Assembly (NCBI RefSeq): GCF_020400725.1
Contig: NZ_JAINVG010000009.1
Location: 1 to 64,000, forward strand
Direction: 5' to 3'
Origin: Streptomyces sp. NK15101
GTDB lineage: Bacteria; Actinomycetota; Actinomycetes; Streptomycetales; Streptomycetaceae
Length of the DNA: 64,000 nt
The notes under the pieces were generated by a model, which was given only the letters and a program-made list of their open reading frames with translations, made no database searches and was not told the origin of the DNA. Position numbers and translations under genes: made by a program. Shown here in pieces: positions 8,103 through 17,900 of the stretch (within the stretch, counting starts at the first letter, position 1; each line of letters begins with the position of its first letter).

Positions 8103-9053
8103 ATGAGCACGCTCACCGTCCGTCCCGTCGCCGGTCACATCGGCGCCGACATCGACGGCGTGGACCTCGCCGGCCCGCTGGCCGTCGAGACCGTCGACGA
8201 GATCAAGCAGGCCCTCCACCGTCACAAGGTCGTCTTCTTCCGGGGGCAGCGGCTCGACCACGCCGCGCAGATCGCCTTCGCCCGCCACTTCGGCGAGCTC
8301 ACCTACGCCCACCCGCACGACGACGCCCCGCCGGAGGACCACCCGGAGATCTTCACCATCGACCCGCGCCGCTTCGAGGAGCGCTACGGGGAGAACTTCC
8401 GGGCGGAGTACCGCAAGCGCCAGTACAGCTACTTCGACGGCTGGCACACCGACGTCACCGCCGCGGTGAACCCGCCCGCCGGGTCCATCCTGCGCGCCGA
8501 GACGGTCCCGGAGTTCGGCGGCGACACGCAGTGGACCAACCTCGTCGCCGCGTACGAGGGGCTGTCCGCCCCCGTCAGGGCGTTCGTGGACACGCTGCGC
8601 GCCGAGCACCGGTACGGCGGCGGCCGGCCGGTCGGCGAGGACGGCGCGTACGCCCGCCGGGTCAACGACAACCTGCTCGTGTCCGTGCACCCCGTGGTGC
8701 GGGTGCACCCGGAGACCGGGGAGCGCGCGCTGTTCGTCAACCCCGGGTTCACCAGCCACATCGTGGGCGTCACCGCCGCGGAGAGCCGACGGATCCTGGA
8801 CCTGCTGTACGCCGAGATCACCCGGCCCGAGTACACGGTGCGCTTCCGCTGGGAGCCGGGGCACGTGGCGTTCTGGGACAACCGGGCCACCGCGCACCTC
8901 GCCCCGCGCGACCTGGAGCACCTCGACGTCGAGCGCCGGCTGCACCGGGTCACGCTGATCGGCGAGGTCCCCGTCGGACCGGACGGACACCCGTCCGAGT
9001 CGGTCGCCGGGCGGCCGTTCACCGCCGACCACCGGGTCGTCGCCGCCTCCTGA
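8103..9053 (+). CDS. TauD/TfdA-family Fe(II)/2-oxoglutarate dioxygenase
   Basis: A 316-residue enzyme. The ATG at 8103 is preferred over 8082 because AAAGGA (8089-8094) is eight bases upstream. The facial triad is visible: H115 and D117 in GWHTD, and the distal H265 in RATAH. The 2-oxoglutarate-binding arginine is in RRLHR (R278/R282). The family oxidatively cleaves taurine, other sulfonates, alkyl sulfates or aryloxyalkanoates. The company of SsuABC-type uptake and two flavin monooxygenases points to release of sulfite from an organosulfur compound. It is the first structural gene of the operon; a hairpin directly after its stop suggests partial termination before the transporter genes. Confidence 0.9.
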   Translation: MSTLTVRPVAGHIGADIDGVDLAGPLAVETVDEIKQALHRHKVVFFRGQRLDHAAQIAFARHFGELTYAHPHDDAPPEDHPEIFTIDPRRFEERYGENFRAEYRKRQYSYFDGWHTDVTAAVNPPAGSILRAETVPEFGGDTQWTNLVAAYEGLSAPVRAFVDTLRAEHRYGGGRPVGEDGAYARRVNDNLLVSVHPVVRVHPETGERALFVNPGFTSHIVGVTAAESRRILDLLYAEITRPEYTVRFRWEPGHVAFWDNRATAHLAPRDLEHLDVERRLHRVTLIGEVPVGPDGHPSESVAGRPFTADHRVVAAS

Positions 9054-9060
9054 CACCCGA

Positions 9061-9088
9061 GCGGGGCCACCGACGTCGGCGGCCCCGC
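9061..9088 (+). terminator. Hairpin after the dioxygenase gene
   Basis: GCGGGGCC-A-CCGAC (9061-9074) pairs with 9075-9088 apart from one A/C mismatch, beginning eight bases after the stop. It is followed by about 165 bp of pyrimidine-rich DNA without a gene. It may lower readthrough into the binding-protein gene. Confidence 0.5.
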
Positions 9089-9255
9089 CACCCCCTCGGC
9101 CCGTCTCCTCGGTCCCCCTCTCGGTCTGTCTCCTCGGTCCCCCCTCGCTCGGCCCTTCGAGCCACCCCGCCGGCCCCCGCCGGCCCTCCGCTCCCGGTCG
9201 CGTCCCTCCTCCCCCGGCCGATCCCTCGCCGGCACGTGAAAGGCCCCGTATCGCC

Positions 9256-10308
9256 ATGTCCCTGCACACCTCAAGACCCCTGAACCGCCGGGGATTCCTC
9301 GCCCTGGGCGGCGGCGCGCTGCTGGCACTCGCGGGCTGCGCCTCCCCCGACCAGCCCGGCTCCACGCAGCTCGGCGCGCTGCCGACCGTCGCGCCCGACA
9401 AGAAGACCACCCTCCGGCTCGGAACGGCCACGACGCAGGCACAGCTCGCCGCCGAACCCTCGCTCGGTCCGCTGCCGTTCTCCGTCGAGTGGGTCCGGCT
9501 CAACGGCGGCCCCGAGACCATCCAGGGCTTCCGCGCGGGCGCGGTCGACCTGGCGAGCAACGCCGGGATGCCGCCGATCCAGGCGCACGACATCGGCTTC
9601 GACGCCAAGATCGTCGCCGTCGCGCACAACACCGCGGTCACCTACATCCCCACCACCCGGCCGGGCAGCGACATCCGGACGGCGAAGGACGTCGTCGGCA
9701 AGCGGATCGCCTTCTCCCAGGGCCAGGCGCAGGGCGTGACGATCCTCAAGTGGCTGAACGGGAACGGCATCTCCCACAAGGACGTGACCCTGGTGCCGCT
9801 GCCCAGCGCCCAGTTCCTGACCGCCCTCCAGGGCAACCAGGTCGACCTCGCCCCGCTGACCGAGCCGTCGTTGACGAAGTACCTGAAGCAGTACGCGAAG
9901 GACGGCGCGCGCACCCTGCCCACCGACGTCCAGGACCTCCTGAGCCTGCTGTGGGCGCCCACGGCGGTGCTCGCCGACGAACGCAAGGCGGCGGCGATCC
10001 GGGCGTTCATCCCGATCTGGGTCCGGGGCAACAACTGGTCCTGGGAGAACCCCGAGCAGTGGGTCGAGTCGTACTACGTCAAGGATCAGGGCGTCACCCG
10101 CGAGGACGGCGAACGGATCGTCAAGGCCCGGAGCAAGCCGCTGTATCCCACGAACTGGGACTCCTCGATCGCCTGGGAGCAGTCGATCGCCGATCTCATG
10201 TCCGGCGCCGGCTTCGTGAAGAAGTTCGACGTCAGCGTGCTGTTCGACCGGCGGTTCGAGAAGGTCGCGGCGGAGGCCGCGCCCGCCGCGTACCGAGGAC
10301 AGGCCTGA
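9256..10308 (+). CDS. SsuA-type substrate-binding lipoprotein (sulfonate/nitrate/taurine class)
   Basis: A 350-residue protein with a twin-arginine lipoprotein signal: RR at 11-12 within NRRGFLALGGG and lipobox LAGC with C28. AAAGG lies upstream of the ATG. The mature part has the SsuA/THI5-like pattern, including the segment around GFRAGAVDLASNAGMPP and the hinge region GKRIAFSQGQAQG. It should capture an alkanesulfonate or related anion outside the membrane and deliver it to the SsuC/SsuB pair encoded downstream. Only one base separates its stop from the next start, so it is cotranscribed with the SsuD-like monooxygenase. Confidence 0.88.
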   Translation: MSLHTSRPLNRRGFLALGGGALLALAGCASPDQPGSTQLGALPTVAPDKKTTLRLGTATTQAQLAAEPSLGPLPFSVEWVRLNGGPETIQGFRAGAVDLASNAGMPPIQAHDIGFDAKIVAVAHNTAVTYIPTTRPGSDIRTAKDVVGKRIAFSQGQAQGVTILKWLNGNGISHKDVTLVPLPSAQFLTALQGNQVDLAPLTEPSLTKYLKQYAKDGARTLPTDVQDLLSLLWAPTAVLADERKAAAIRAFIPIWVRGNNWSWENPEQWVESYYVKDQGVTREDGERIVKARSKPLYPTNWDSSIAWEQSIADLMSGAGFVKKFDVSVLFDRRFEKVAAEAAPAAYRGQA

Positions 10309-10309
10309 G

Positions 10310-11440
10310 ATGGGCGAACACCTCTGGTACATCCCGAACACCGTCGAGCCCGGGCATCGCGGCGACGACACCGTCGAGGGCCGGGGCACGCTGGACCACT
10401 CGACGGAGCTGGCCCGCGCCGTCGAGGACCACGGCTGGGCCGGGGCGCTCCTCGGCACCGGCTGGGGCCGTCCGGACACCTTCACCGTCGCGGCCTCCCT
10501 CGCCGCCCGTACGACGACGTTCAAGCCGCTCATCGCCATCCGGCCCGGCTACTGGCACCCGGCGAACTTCGCCTCCGCCGCGGCCACCCTCGACCGGCTC
10601 AGCGAAGGCAGGGTCCTGGTCAACGTCGTCAGCGGCCTCGACGACGCCGCGTCCTACGGCGACGGCGAGTTCGACCCCGCCCGCCGCTACGAACGCACCC
10701 TGGAGTTCCTCCGGCTGGTGCGCCGCTTGTGGAACGACGAGGAGGTGACGTTCCGGGGAGAGCACTACCGGGTGGAGAACTCCAGGGTCCGGCCGCGTCC
10801 CTGGCGCGCCGAGGAGGGCCGGCACCCCCGGCTGTACTTCGGCGGCGCGAGCCCGGCCGCCGAGCGGGTCGCCGCGCAGGAGGCCGACGTCCAGCTGTTC
10901 TGGGGCGAGCCGCTGGACGGCGTCGCCGAACGCGTCGACCGGCTGCGGACGCTGTCCGACGAGGTCGGGCGCGGACACCGGCCGCTGGAGTTCGGGCTGC
11001 GCGTGACGACCCTCGTGCGGGACACAGCCGAAGAGGCGTGGCGCGCGGCGGAGGAGAAGGTCGCCCGCATGGCGCGGCAGGACCCGCGCGCCCGGGAGGC
11101 GTTCCGGCGCGGCACGGCCGTCGGCCAGCGGCGGCTGCTCGACCTGGCGGACCGGGGCGACGTCCTGGACAGCTGCCTCTACACGGCCCCCGGCCGCTAC
11201 GGAGGCGGCGGCGCCGGTACGACCTGGCTGGTCGGCTCCGCGCGGGAGGTCGCCGACGCGCTGCACCGGTACCGCGAGCTCGGCGTGACCCACTTCGTGC
11301 TGTCGGACACCCCGTACCGGCAGGAGATCGCCCGCGTCGGCGACGCCCTGCTCCCGCTCCTGGCGGAACCGGCCGCGTCCCCCGCCGGATCAGCCCCGCG
11401 GCGGCTGTCCGCCGCCCGCTCCTCGGAGGCCCCCGCATGA
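10310..11440 (+). CDS. LLM-class FMNH2-dependent monooxygenase, SsuD-like
   Basis: A 376-residue luciferase-like TIM-barrel enzyme. Family features are the N-terminal WYIPNT segment, the internal LSEGRVLVNVVSG phosphate/FMN loop, and a late conserved GVTHFVLSDTPY segment. Enzymes of this type use FMNH2 and O2 to convert alkanesulfonates (or sulfones) to aldehyde plus sulfite. The start lies one base after the previous stop, and the end overlaps the flavin reductase start by ATGA. The last ~30 residues are an Ala/Pro/Ser-rich tail without obvious function. The preferred substrate cannot be read from sequence. Confidence 0.88.
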   Translation: MGEHLWYIPNTVEPGHRGDDTVEGRGTLDHSTELARAVEDHGWAGALLGTGWGRPDTFTVAASLAARTTTFKPLIAIRPGYWHPANFASAAATLDRLSEGRVLVNVVSGLDDAASYGDGEFDPARRYERTLEFLRLVRRLWNDEEVTFRGEHYRVENSRVRPRPWRAEEGRHPRLYFGGASPAAERVAAQEADVQLFWGEPLDGVAERVDRLRTLSDEVGRGHRPLEFGLRVTTLVRDTAEEAWRAAEEKVARMARQDPRAREAFRRGTAVGQRRLLDLADRGDVLDSCLYTAPGRYGGGGAGTTWLVGSAREVADALHRYRELGVTHFVLSDTPYRQEIARVGDALLPLLAEPAASPAGSAPRRLSAARSSEAPA

Positions 11441-11940
11441 CCGCCGTCCTGCACGACACCACCTCCCTGCGCGCCGTGTACGGCGCGTTCCCCACCGGCG
11501 TCACGGCGATCGCCGCCCTGGTCGACGGCGAGCCGGTCGGGCTGGCCGCCAGCTCGTTCACGACCGTGTCCCTCGCGCCGCCGCTGGTCTCCGTCTGCGT
11601 GGCGCACACCTCCGGCACCTGGCCGGTGCTGCGCCGCGCCGGCCGCCTGGGCGTCAGCGTGCTCGGCGCGGACCAGGGGGCGCTGTGCCGGCGGCTCGCC
11701 GGTCCGGCCGGCGGGCGTTTCGCCGGGACCTCGTGGCAGGCGGACGAGGACGGCGCGGTGCTGCTGGACGGCGCCGCCGCCTGGTTCACCTGCTCGGTCG
11801 ACGACGAGATCCGGGCCGGTGACCACGACATCGTCGTCCTGCGCGTCCACGACCTGCGCCTCGACCGGGACGTGGACCCCCTCGTCTTCCACGCCAGTTC
11901 GTTCCGCTCCCTCCTCCCCCGACCTCCGGAGCCTCGATGA
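11437..11940 (+). CDS. Flavin reductase (HpaC/Fre-like, FMN-binding split barrel)
   Basis: A 167-residue protein with the flavin-reductase core: FPTGVTAIAAL near the N-terminus, LAASSFTTVSLAPPLVSVCV at ~37-56 (flavin-binding), and GDHDIVVLRVHDL near the C-terminus. It should supply reduced FMN to the two LLM monooxygenases of this operon. Start ATG 11437 overlaps the previous TGA (ATGA) and has CGGAGG upstream; its own stop overlaps the permease start in the same way. It is not of the classic SsuE flavodoxin-like fold but of the split-barrel family commonly used in actinobacteria. Confidence 0.9.
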   Translation: MTAVLHDTTSLRAVYGAFPTGVTAIAALVDGEPVGLAASSFTTVSLAPPLVSVCVAHTSGTWPVLRRAGRLGVSVLGADQGALCRRLAGPAGGRFAGTSWQADEDGAVLLDGAAAWFTCSVDDEIRAGDHDIVVLRVHDLRLDRDVDPLVFHASSFRSLLPRPPEPR

Positions 11941-12872
11941 ACCTCGACCTGACCTCCCGAACGGGCGGTGGCACGGCCACCGTGACCGGCGGGCCGGAGA
12001 AGGCACCGCCGTCCTCGGCGCCCCCGGCCTCCACACCGCCGGCGGACGCGACGACACCGGACACGGCGGCGGCCGCCGGTCTGGTGCCGGCGATCCAGCG
12101 CCGCCTCGGGCGCGGCAAGTCGGTCCCGTTCGGCCGGCTCCTCGGCCCGCTGCTGCTCGTCCTCGCCTGGTGGGGCGCCTCGGCGGCCGGCTGGCTGGAC
12201 CCGCGCAAGCTGTCGTCGCCCGCCTCGGTCGTGACCTCCGCCCAGGAGCTGTGGATGAGCGGGCGTCTGCAGGAGAGCGTGCAGGCCTCGCTGTCGCGTG
12301 CGCTGCTCGGCCTGCTCATCGGCGTCGTGGCCGGCGTGGTGCTGGCGCTGGCGTCCGGGCTCTCCCGCATCGGTGACGCGGTCGTGGACGGCACGCTGCA
12401 GGTCAAGCGTTCGATCCCCAACCTGGCGCTGCTTCCGCTGCTGATCCTGTGGCTGGGCATCGGCGAGACGATGAAGGTGGTCGTCATCGCGCTCGGCGTG
12501 ACGGTCGGCATCTACATCAACACCCATGCGGCGCTGGTCTCCATCGACGCCCGCTACGTCGAACTCGCCGAGGCACAGCGGCTGTCGCGCCGGCTGTTCC
12601 TGCGCAAGGTCGTGCTGCCGGCCGCGCTCCCGGGCTTCTTCACGGGGCTGCGGCTGGCGGTGACCGCGGCCTGGCTCGGTCTGATCGTGGTCGAGCAGAT
12701 CAACGCCACCTCGGGCATCGGCCACATGATGTTCCAGGCCCAGCAGTACGCCCAGTCCGGGATCATCCTCGTCGGTCTGGTGCTGTACGGCACCTTCGGC
12801 TTCGCCTCCGACGCCCTCGTCCGCCTGGTGGAGGGGAGGGTGCTGTCGTGGCGACGTACGATCACCGCCTGA
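11937..12872 (+). CDS. ABC transporter permease, SsuC-type
   Basis: A 311-residue inner-membrane protein. Residues 1-~55 are an unusual Thr/Pro/Ala-rich hydrophilic extension. After it come about six membrane segments and the EAA-type coupling loop (YVELAEAQRLSRRLFLRKVV). The family forms the membrane channel for sulfonate, nitrate or taurine uptake. ATGA overlap with the flavin reductase gene and a 25-bp overlap with the ATPase gene show tight coupling. The N-terminal extension is not part of the family core and has no visible motif. Confidence 0.92.
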   Translation: MNLDLTSRTGGGTATVTGGPEKAPPSSAPPASTPPADATTPDTAAAAGLVPAIQRRLGRGKSVPFGRLLGPLLLVLAWWGASAAGWLDPRKLSSPASVVTSAQELWMSGRLQESVQASLSRALLGLLIGVVAGVVLALASGLSRIGDAVVDGTLQVKRSIPNLALLPLLILWLGIGETMKVVVIALGVTVGIYINTHAALVSIDARYVELAEAQRLSRRLFLRKVVLPAALPGFFTGLRLAVTAAWLGLIVVEQINATSGIGHMMFQAQQYAQSGIILVGLVLYGTFGFASDALVRLVEGRVLSWRRTITA

Positions 12873-13636
12873 GCGACGGCGACCCGGTCGCCGAGGCGGT
12901 GGACTCCGCCGCCGTCCGCGTCAGCGGCCTCACCCGGTCCTTCGGTGACCGCCAGGTCCTCCGGAACGTCGATCTGACCCTCGCCCGCGGCGAGTTCACG
13001 GCGCTCCTCGGGCGCAGCGGCTCGGGCAAGAGCACCCTGCTGCGCGCGGTGGCGGGACTGGACCACACCACCGTCGGCACGGGCGAGATCCTGGTGCCGC
13101 GGCGGGTCTCGCTGGTCTTCCAGGACTCGCGGCTGCTGCCGTGGCTGAGGGTCCTCGACAACGTGGTGCTCGGCCTGCCCGGCGGCGACGCCAAGGAGCG
13201 CGGCCGTGCCGCCCTCGACGAAGTCAGCCTGGGCGGGCGGGTGTCGGCCTGGCCGCACGAGCTGTCCGGCGGCGAGCAGCAGCGGGCCGCGCTGGCCCGG
13301 TCGCTGGTGAGCGAGCCCGAACTGCTTCTCGCCGACGAGCCGTTCGGCGCCCTCGACGCGCTGACCCGCATCCGGATGCACCGGCTGCTGCGCCGACTGT
13401 ACGAGCGGCACCGGCCGGCCGTGCTGCTGGTGACCCACGACGTGGACGAGGCGGTGGCCCTCGCCGACCGGGTGCTGGTCCTCGACGACGGCGGCTTCGT
13501 CCTGGACCTGCGCATCGACCTGCCCGCCGGACGCGACCCGGGCGACCCGCTGTTCCAGCGGCACCGCACCACCCTGCTGGGCGCCCTGGGCGCCCTCCCC
13601 GACGACCGTACGAAGGACACGAGGGAACCGTCATGA
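12848..13636 (+). CDS. ABC transporter ATPase, SsuB-type
   Basis: A 262-residue cytoplasmic ATPase. The GTG at 12848 is chosen for the strong GGAGGGGAGG ribosome site at 12831-12840; this start overlaps the permease gene by 25 bp in another frame. All nucleotide-binding motifs are present: Walker A GRSGSGKST (55-63), signature LSGGEQQR, Walker B LLLADEPFGALDA, and the switch histidine in LLVTHDVDEA. It energises the SsuC-type permease. Its stop overlaps the start of the next monooxygenase (ATGA). Confidence 0.93.
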   Translation: MATYDHRLSDGDPVAEAVDSAAVRVSGLTRSFGDRQVLRNVDLTLARGEFTALLGRSGSGKSTLLRAVAGLDHTTVGTGEILVPRRVSLVFQDSRLLPWLRVLDNVVLGLPGGDAKERGRAALDEVSLGGRVSAWPHELSGGEQQRAALARSLVSEPELLLADEPFGALDALTRIRMHRLLRRLYERHRPAVLLVTHDVDEAVALADRVLVLDDGGFVLDLRIDLPAGRDPGDPLFQRHRTTLLGALGALPDDRTKDTREPS

Positions 13637-14985
13637 GCAAGCGCGCCGAGAAGCTCCATCTGAACGCCTTCCTGATGGGCGTCGGCCACCACGAGGCCGC
13701 CTGGCGGCTGCCGGAGTCGAACCCGTACGCCTCCTGGGACGTCGAGCACTACCGCAACCTCGCCCGGATCGCCGAACGGGGCAGACTGGACTCGCTGTTC
13801 CTCGCCGACAGCCCGGGACTGATGGGCGATCCCGCCCGCCGGCCCGGCGGGCGGCTGGAACCGACGGTGCTGCTGACGGCGCTCGCCGGGGTGACCGAGC
13901 ACATCGGTCTGATCGCGACCGCCTCGACGTCGTACAACGAGCCGTACAACCTGGCCCGCCGGTTCGCCTCCCTCGACCACGTCTCCGGCGGGCGGGCCGG
14001 GTGGAACGTCGTCACGACCGCCGGAGCGGACGCGGCCCGCAACTTCGGCCTGGACGACGCGCCCCTGCACAAGGAGCGCTACGAGCGCGCCGACGAGTTC
14101 CTCGAGGTGTCCACCAGGCTGTGGGACAGCTGGACGGACGACGCGATCGTGGCCGACAAGGACGCCGGTGTCCACGCCGACTCCACGAAGGTCCGCAGCA
14201 TCGATCACGCCGGGCGGTTCTTCCGGGTCGCCGGACCGCTGAACGTGCCCCGTTCGCCGCAGGGTCACCCGCTGCTCGTGCAGGCCGGTTCGTCGGAGGA
14301 CGGCAAGGCGTTCGCGGCGCGGTGGGCGGAGGCGGTGTTCACCGCGCAGCAGACCCTCGAAGAGGCACAGGCGTTCTACGCCGACCTGAAGAAGCGGGCC
14401 GTGGCGCACGGCCGCGATCCGCAGGGCGTCAAGATCCTGCCCGGGATCGTGCCGGTCATCGGTGACACCGAGGCGGAGGCGGAGGAGCTGGACCGCGAGC
14501 TGGACCGGCTGATCAGCCCGGAGTTCGCCAAGCGGCAGCTCGCCCGGCTGTTCCGGATCGACCCGGACGCGCTGGACCTGGACGGACCGCTGCCGGACGA
14601 CCTGCCGTCCGAGGACGAGATCGAGGGCGCCAAGAGCCGGTACACGCTGATCGTGGAGCTGGCCCGGCGGGACGAGTTGACCGTGCGTCAGCTGATCGGC
14701 CGGCTCGGCGGCGGCCGCGGGCACCGGACGTTCACCGGCACGCCGGTGCAGGTGGCCGACGCGATCGAGGAGTGGTTCGACGGCGGCGCCGCGGACGGGT
14801 TCAACATCATGCCGCCGGTCCTGCCGTCCGGTCTGGAGGCGTTCGTCGGCAAGGTGGTGCCGATCCTCCAGGAGCGCGGCAGGTTCCGCACCGAGTACAC
14901 CGGCAGCACGCTGCGCGACCACTACGGACTGCCCCGCCCCGCGGACCCTCTCACGACCCCGCAGGCCCTCGGAGCGTCCGCGTGA
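13633..14985 (+). CDS. LLM-class flavin monooxygenase of the NtaA/SnaA/DszA group
   Basis: A 450-residue enzyme with the long insertions that set the NtaA/SnaA/DszA branch apart from SsuD. Visible family signatures are LHLNAFLMGVGHHEAAWR at the N-terminus, ASTSYNEPYNLARRFASLDH, GRAGWNVVTT, and GADFNIMPP-like GFNIMPPVLPSGLE near the C-terminus. Members attack sulfones, thioethers or aminopolycarboxylates using FMNH2 from a separate reductase. In an operon with TauD- and SsuD-like oxygenases it suggests a broad organosulfur range or sequential attack on one substrate. It is translationally coupled on both sides (ATGA before, GTGA after). Confidence 0.9.
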   Translation: MSKRAEKLHLNAFLMGVGHHEAAWRLPESNPYASWDVEHYRNLARIAERGRLDSLFLADSPGLMGDPARRPGGRLEPTVLLTALAGVTEHIGLIATASTSYNEPYNLARRFASLDHVSGGRAGWNVVTTAGADAARNFGLDDAPLHKERYERADEFLEVSTRLWDSWTDDAIVADKDAGVHADSTKVRSIDHAGRFFRVAGPLNVPRSPQGHPLLVQAGSSEDGKAFAARWAEAVFTAQQTLEEAQAFYADLKKRAVAHGRDPQGVKILPGIVPVIGDTEAEAEELDRELDRLISPEFAKRQLARLFRIDPDALDLDGPLPDDLPSEDEIEGAKSRYTLIVELARRDELTVRQLIGRLGGGRGHRTFTGTPVQVADAIEEWFDGGAADGFNIMPPVLPSGLEAFVGKVVPILQERGRFRTEYTGSTLRDHYGLPRPADPLTTPQALGASA

Positions 14986-17900
14986 CGGTCGCACCTTGTC
15001 GCACCGCGGACCGTACGTCCCCGGCGTCGCCCGGACCGGCCGGCGCGGGCTGGGTGCGCCGGCTGGTCCGGTACTGCCTGGTCCACCGCTCCGACCTGGC
15101 CTGGGCGTACGGCGCCGCGCTCGTCGCCGCGGTGGCCACGGCCGTACTGCCGCTGGTCCTGCGCCACGTCGTGGACGGGGTGGCGTCCCCCTCGGCCGTG
15201 CTGACCCCCTGGGTGGTGCTGTTGCTCGGTCTCGGCGCGCTGCGGTTCGGGGCGAGCTTCATGCGCCGGTACCGCTCCGGCCGGGTGTCCCTCGGAGTGC
15301 AGTACGCGCTGCGCAACGACGCCTTCGCCGCGCTGCTGCGGCTCGGCGGCCGCCAGCAGGACGAACTGCACACGGGCCAGGTCGTCAGCCGGGCCGTCTC
15401 CGACGTGACGCTCGTCCAGATGCTGCTGCAGTTCCTGCCGAACATGTTCGGCAACGCGCTGATGTTCGCCCTCTCGGTGGCGCTGATGTTCGCGCTGTCG
15501 CCGCTGCTGACCCTGGTCGCCCTCGTCGTCGGCCCTGTGCTGTGGCTGATCGCGTACCGCAGCCGCCGCGACCTGTTCCCGGCCAACTGGCACGCGCAGC
15601 AGGAGGCGGCCGAGGTCGCGTCGACCGTGGAGGCGGCGGTCGCGGGCGTCCGCGTGGTCAAGGGGTTCGGGCAGGAGGAGCGTGAACTGGCGGAGCTGGA
15701 GCGGCGGTCGCGCGGGCTGTTCTCCTCGCGGTTCCGGGTCGCCCGGCTCACCAGCGGGTACAACCCGGCGCTGCAGGCCGTGCCGGTCCTCGGGCAGGTC
15801 GCCGTGCTCGCGCTGGGCGGCTGGCTGGCGCTGCGCGGCAGCGTCTCCCTGGGCACCTTCGTGGCGTTCAACGCCTATCTCGGCTCGTTCGTGACGCCCG
15901 TGCGCCAGGTGGCCATGCTGCTCACCGTCTGGCAGCAGGCACGCGCCGGGGTGGAGCGGGTGCTCGACATCGTCGACACGGCTCCCGGGATCACCGACGC
16001 CCCGGACGCCGTCGCCGTGCCGGACGGGGCGCCGGCCCTGGAGTGGGACGGTGTGGTGTTCGGCCATGACGCCACGGCCGCCCCGCTGCTCGACGGGTTC
16101 ACCCTGAGGGTGGAGCCCGGGGAGACGCTGGCCCTGGTCGGTGCGGCCGGGTCGGGCAAGTCCACGGCGGCGGCGCTGCTGCCCCGGTTCTTCGACCCGG
16201 TCGCCGGGACGGTACGGGTCGGCGGCGTCGACGTCCGCGGACTGCGGCTCGCCGAACTGCGAGCCCGGATCGGCTTCGTCTTCGAGGAGCCGCATCTGCT
16301 GTCCGACACCATCGCGGCGAACATCGCCTACGGGCGTCCCGGCGCCGGACCGGCGGAGATCCGCCGCGCGGCGCGGCTGGCGCAGGCCGACGCGTTCGTC
16401 AGCGCCCTGCCGGACGGCTACGACACCGTGATCGGCGAACAGGGCCTCACCCTGTCCGGCGGGCAGCGCCAGCGCATCGCCCTGGCCCGGGCGATCCTGC
16501 CCGACCCCGCCGTCCTGGTGCTGGACGACGCGACCTCCGCCATCGACGCCCGGGTCGAGGCGGCCATCCACGCCGGCCTGCACCAAGTGGCACGGCAGCG
16601 CACCACGTTGGTCATCGCCCACCGGGCGTCCACCCTTGAACTGGCCGACCGAGTCGCCGTCCTGGACCACGGCCGGGTCGTCGACACCGGCACGCCCGAC
16701 GAACTCCGGGAGCGCAGCGCGCTGTACCGGTCGCTGCTGTCTCCCGATGAGCAGCCCGGCGAACTCGGCGTGGACGAGGCGTCGGCCGCGGAGCCGCCGC
16801 GGCCGCGCGGTGTCACCGAGGAGCTGTGGCGCCCCGCCCCGGACGCTCCGTCGGCCGGTCCGGACGTCGGGGCGCGGGCCGCCGCCGCCTACGCGCAGGC
16901 CGCCGCGACTTCCGGGCCGGGCCGCGCGGGGCCGGGCGGAGGACTGCTCGGCGGCGCCCCGGCCGGCGAGGAACTCCGGGACCGACCGGCGGCGCTGCCG
17001 CGTGTGGACGTGGATCCGAAGGTCTCGCCCGAGCAGGCCCGCGCCTGGGACCCGGACTTCGGACTGCGCACGCTCGTACGGCCCTTCCGGCTGCCGCTGC
17101 TCGGCGGTCTTGCGCTGGTCGGCTCGGACGCGCTCGCGCAGCTCGCCGTACCGGTCCTGGTGCGGCACGGCGTCGACAGCGGCGTCGGCCGGTCCGCACC
17201 GGCGGTGCTGCTCGCGACCTCGGCCGTCGCGGCGGTGGTCGTGCTGCTCGGCTGGCTGGTGAACGTCGCCCAGGTGCGGGTGACCGGCCGCACCGGCGAG
17301 CGTCTGCTGCACACGCTGCGGGTGCGGACGTACGCCCAGTTGCAGCGGCTCGGTCTGGACTACTACGAGCGCGAGCAGGGCGGCCGGATCATGACCAGGA
17401 TGACCACGGACGTGGACGCGCTGTCGGCGTTCCTGCAGACGGGTCTGGTGACCTTCGTGGTCTCCCTGCTGACGATGCTCGGTGTGCTCGTCGCCCTGCT
17501 CGTCATCGACGCGGGGCTCGCCGTCACCCTGCTCCTCGCCCTGCCGGTCCTCGTCGCCGCCACAGCGGTGTTCCGGGCGCGGTCGCTGCCCGCGTACCTC
17601 GACGCGCGGGAGCGGGTCAGCGCGGTCAACGCCTACCTCCAGGAGAACGTGGCCCTGATCCGGGTCACCCAGGCCTTCGGCCGCGAGGCGCGCAACGCCC
17701 GCGACTTCGCCCGCCTGGCCGGGGCGTTCCGCGACTCCAGGCTGCGGGCGCAGCGGCTGATGGCGACGTTCTTCCCGTTCGTCGAGTTCCTCGGCACGGC
17801 GGCGACCGCCGTGGTCCTGGCGATCGGCGCCGGGCAGGTGCGCGACGGCCGGCTCACCGCCGGTGTCCTGATCGCGTTCCTGCTCTACATCGAGCTGTTC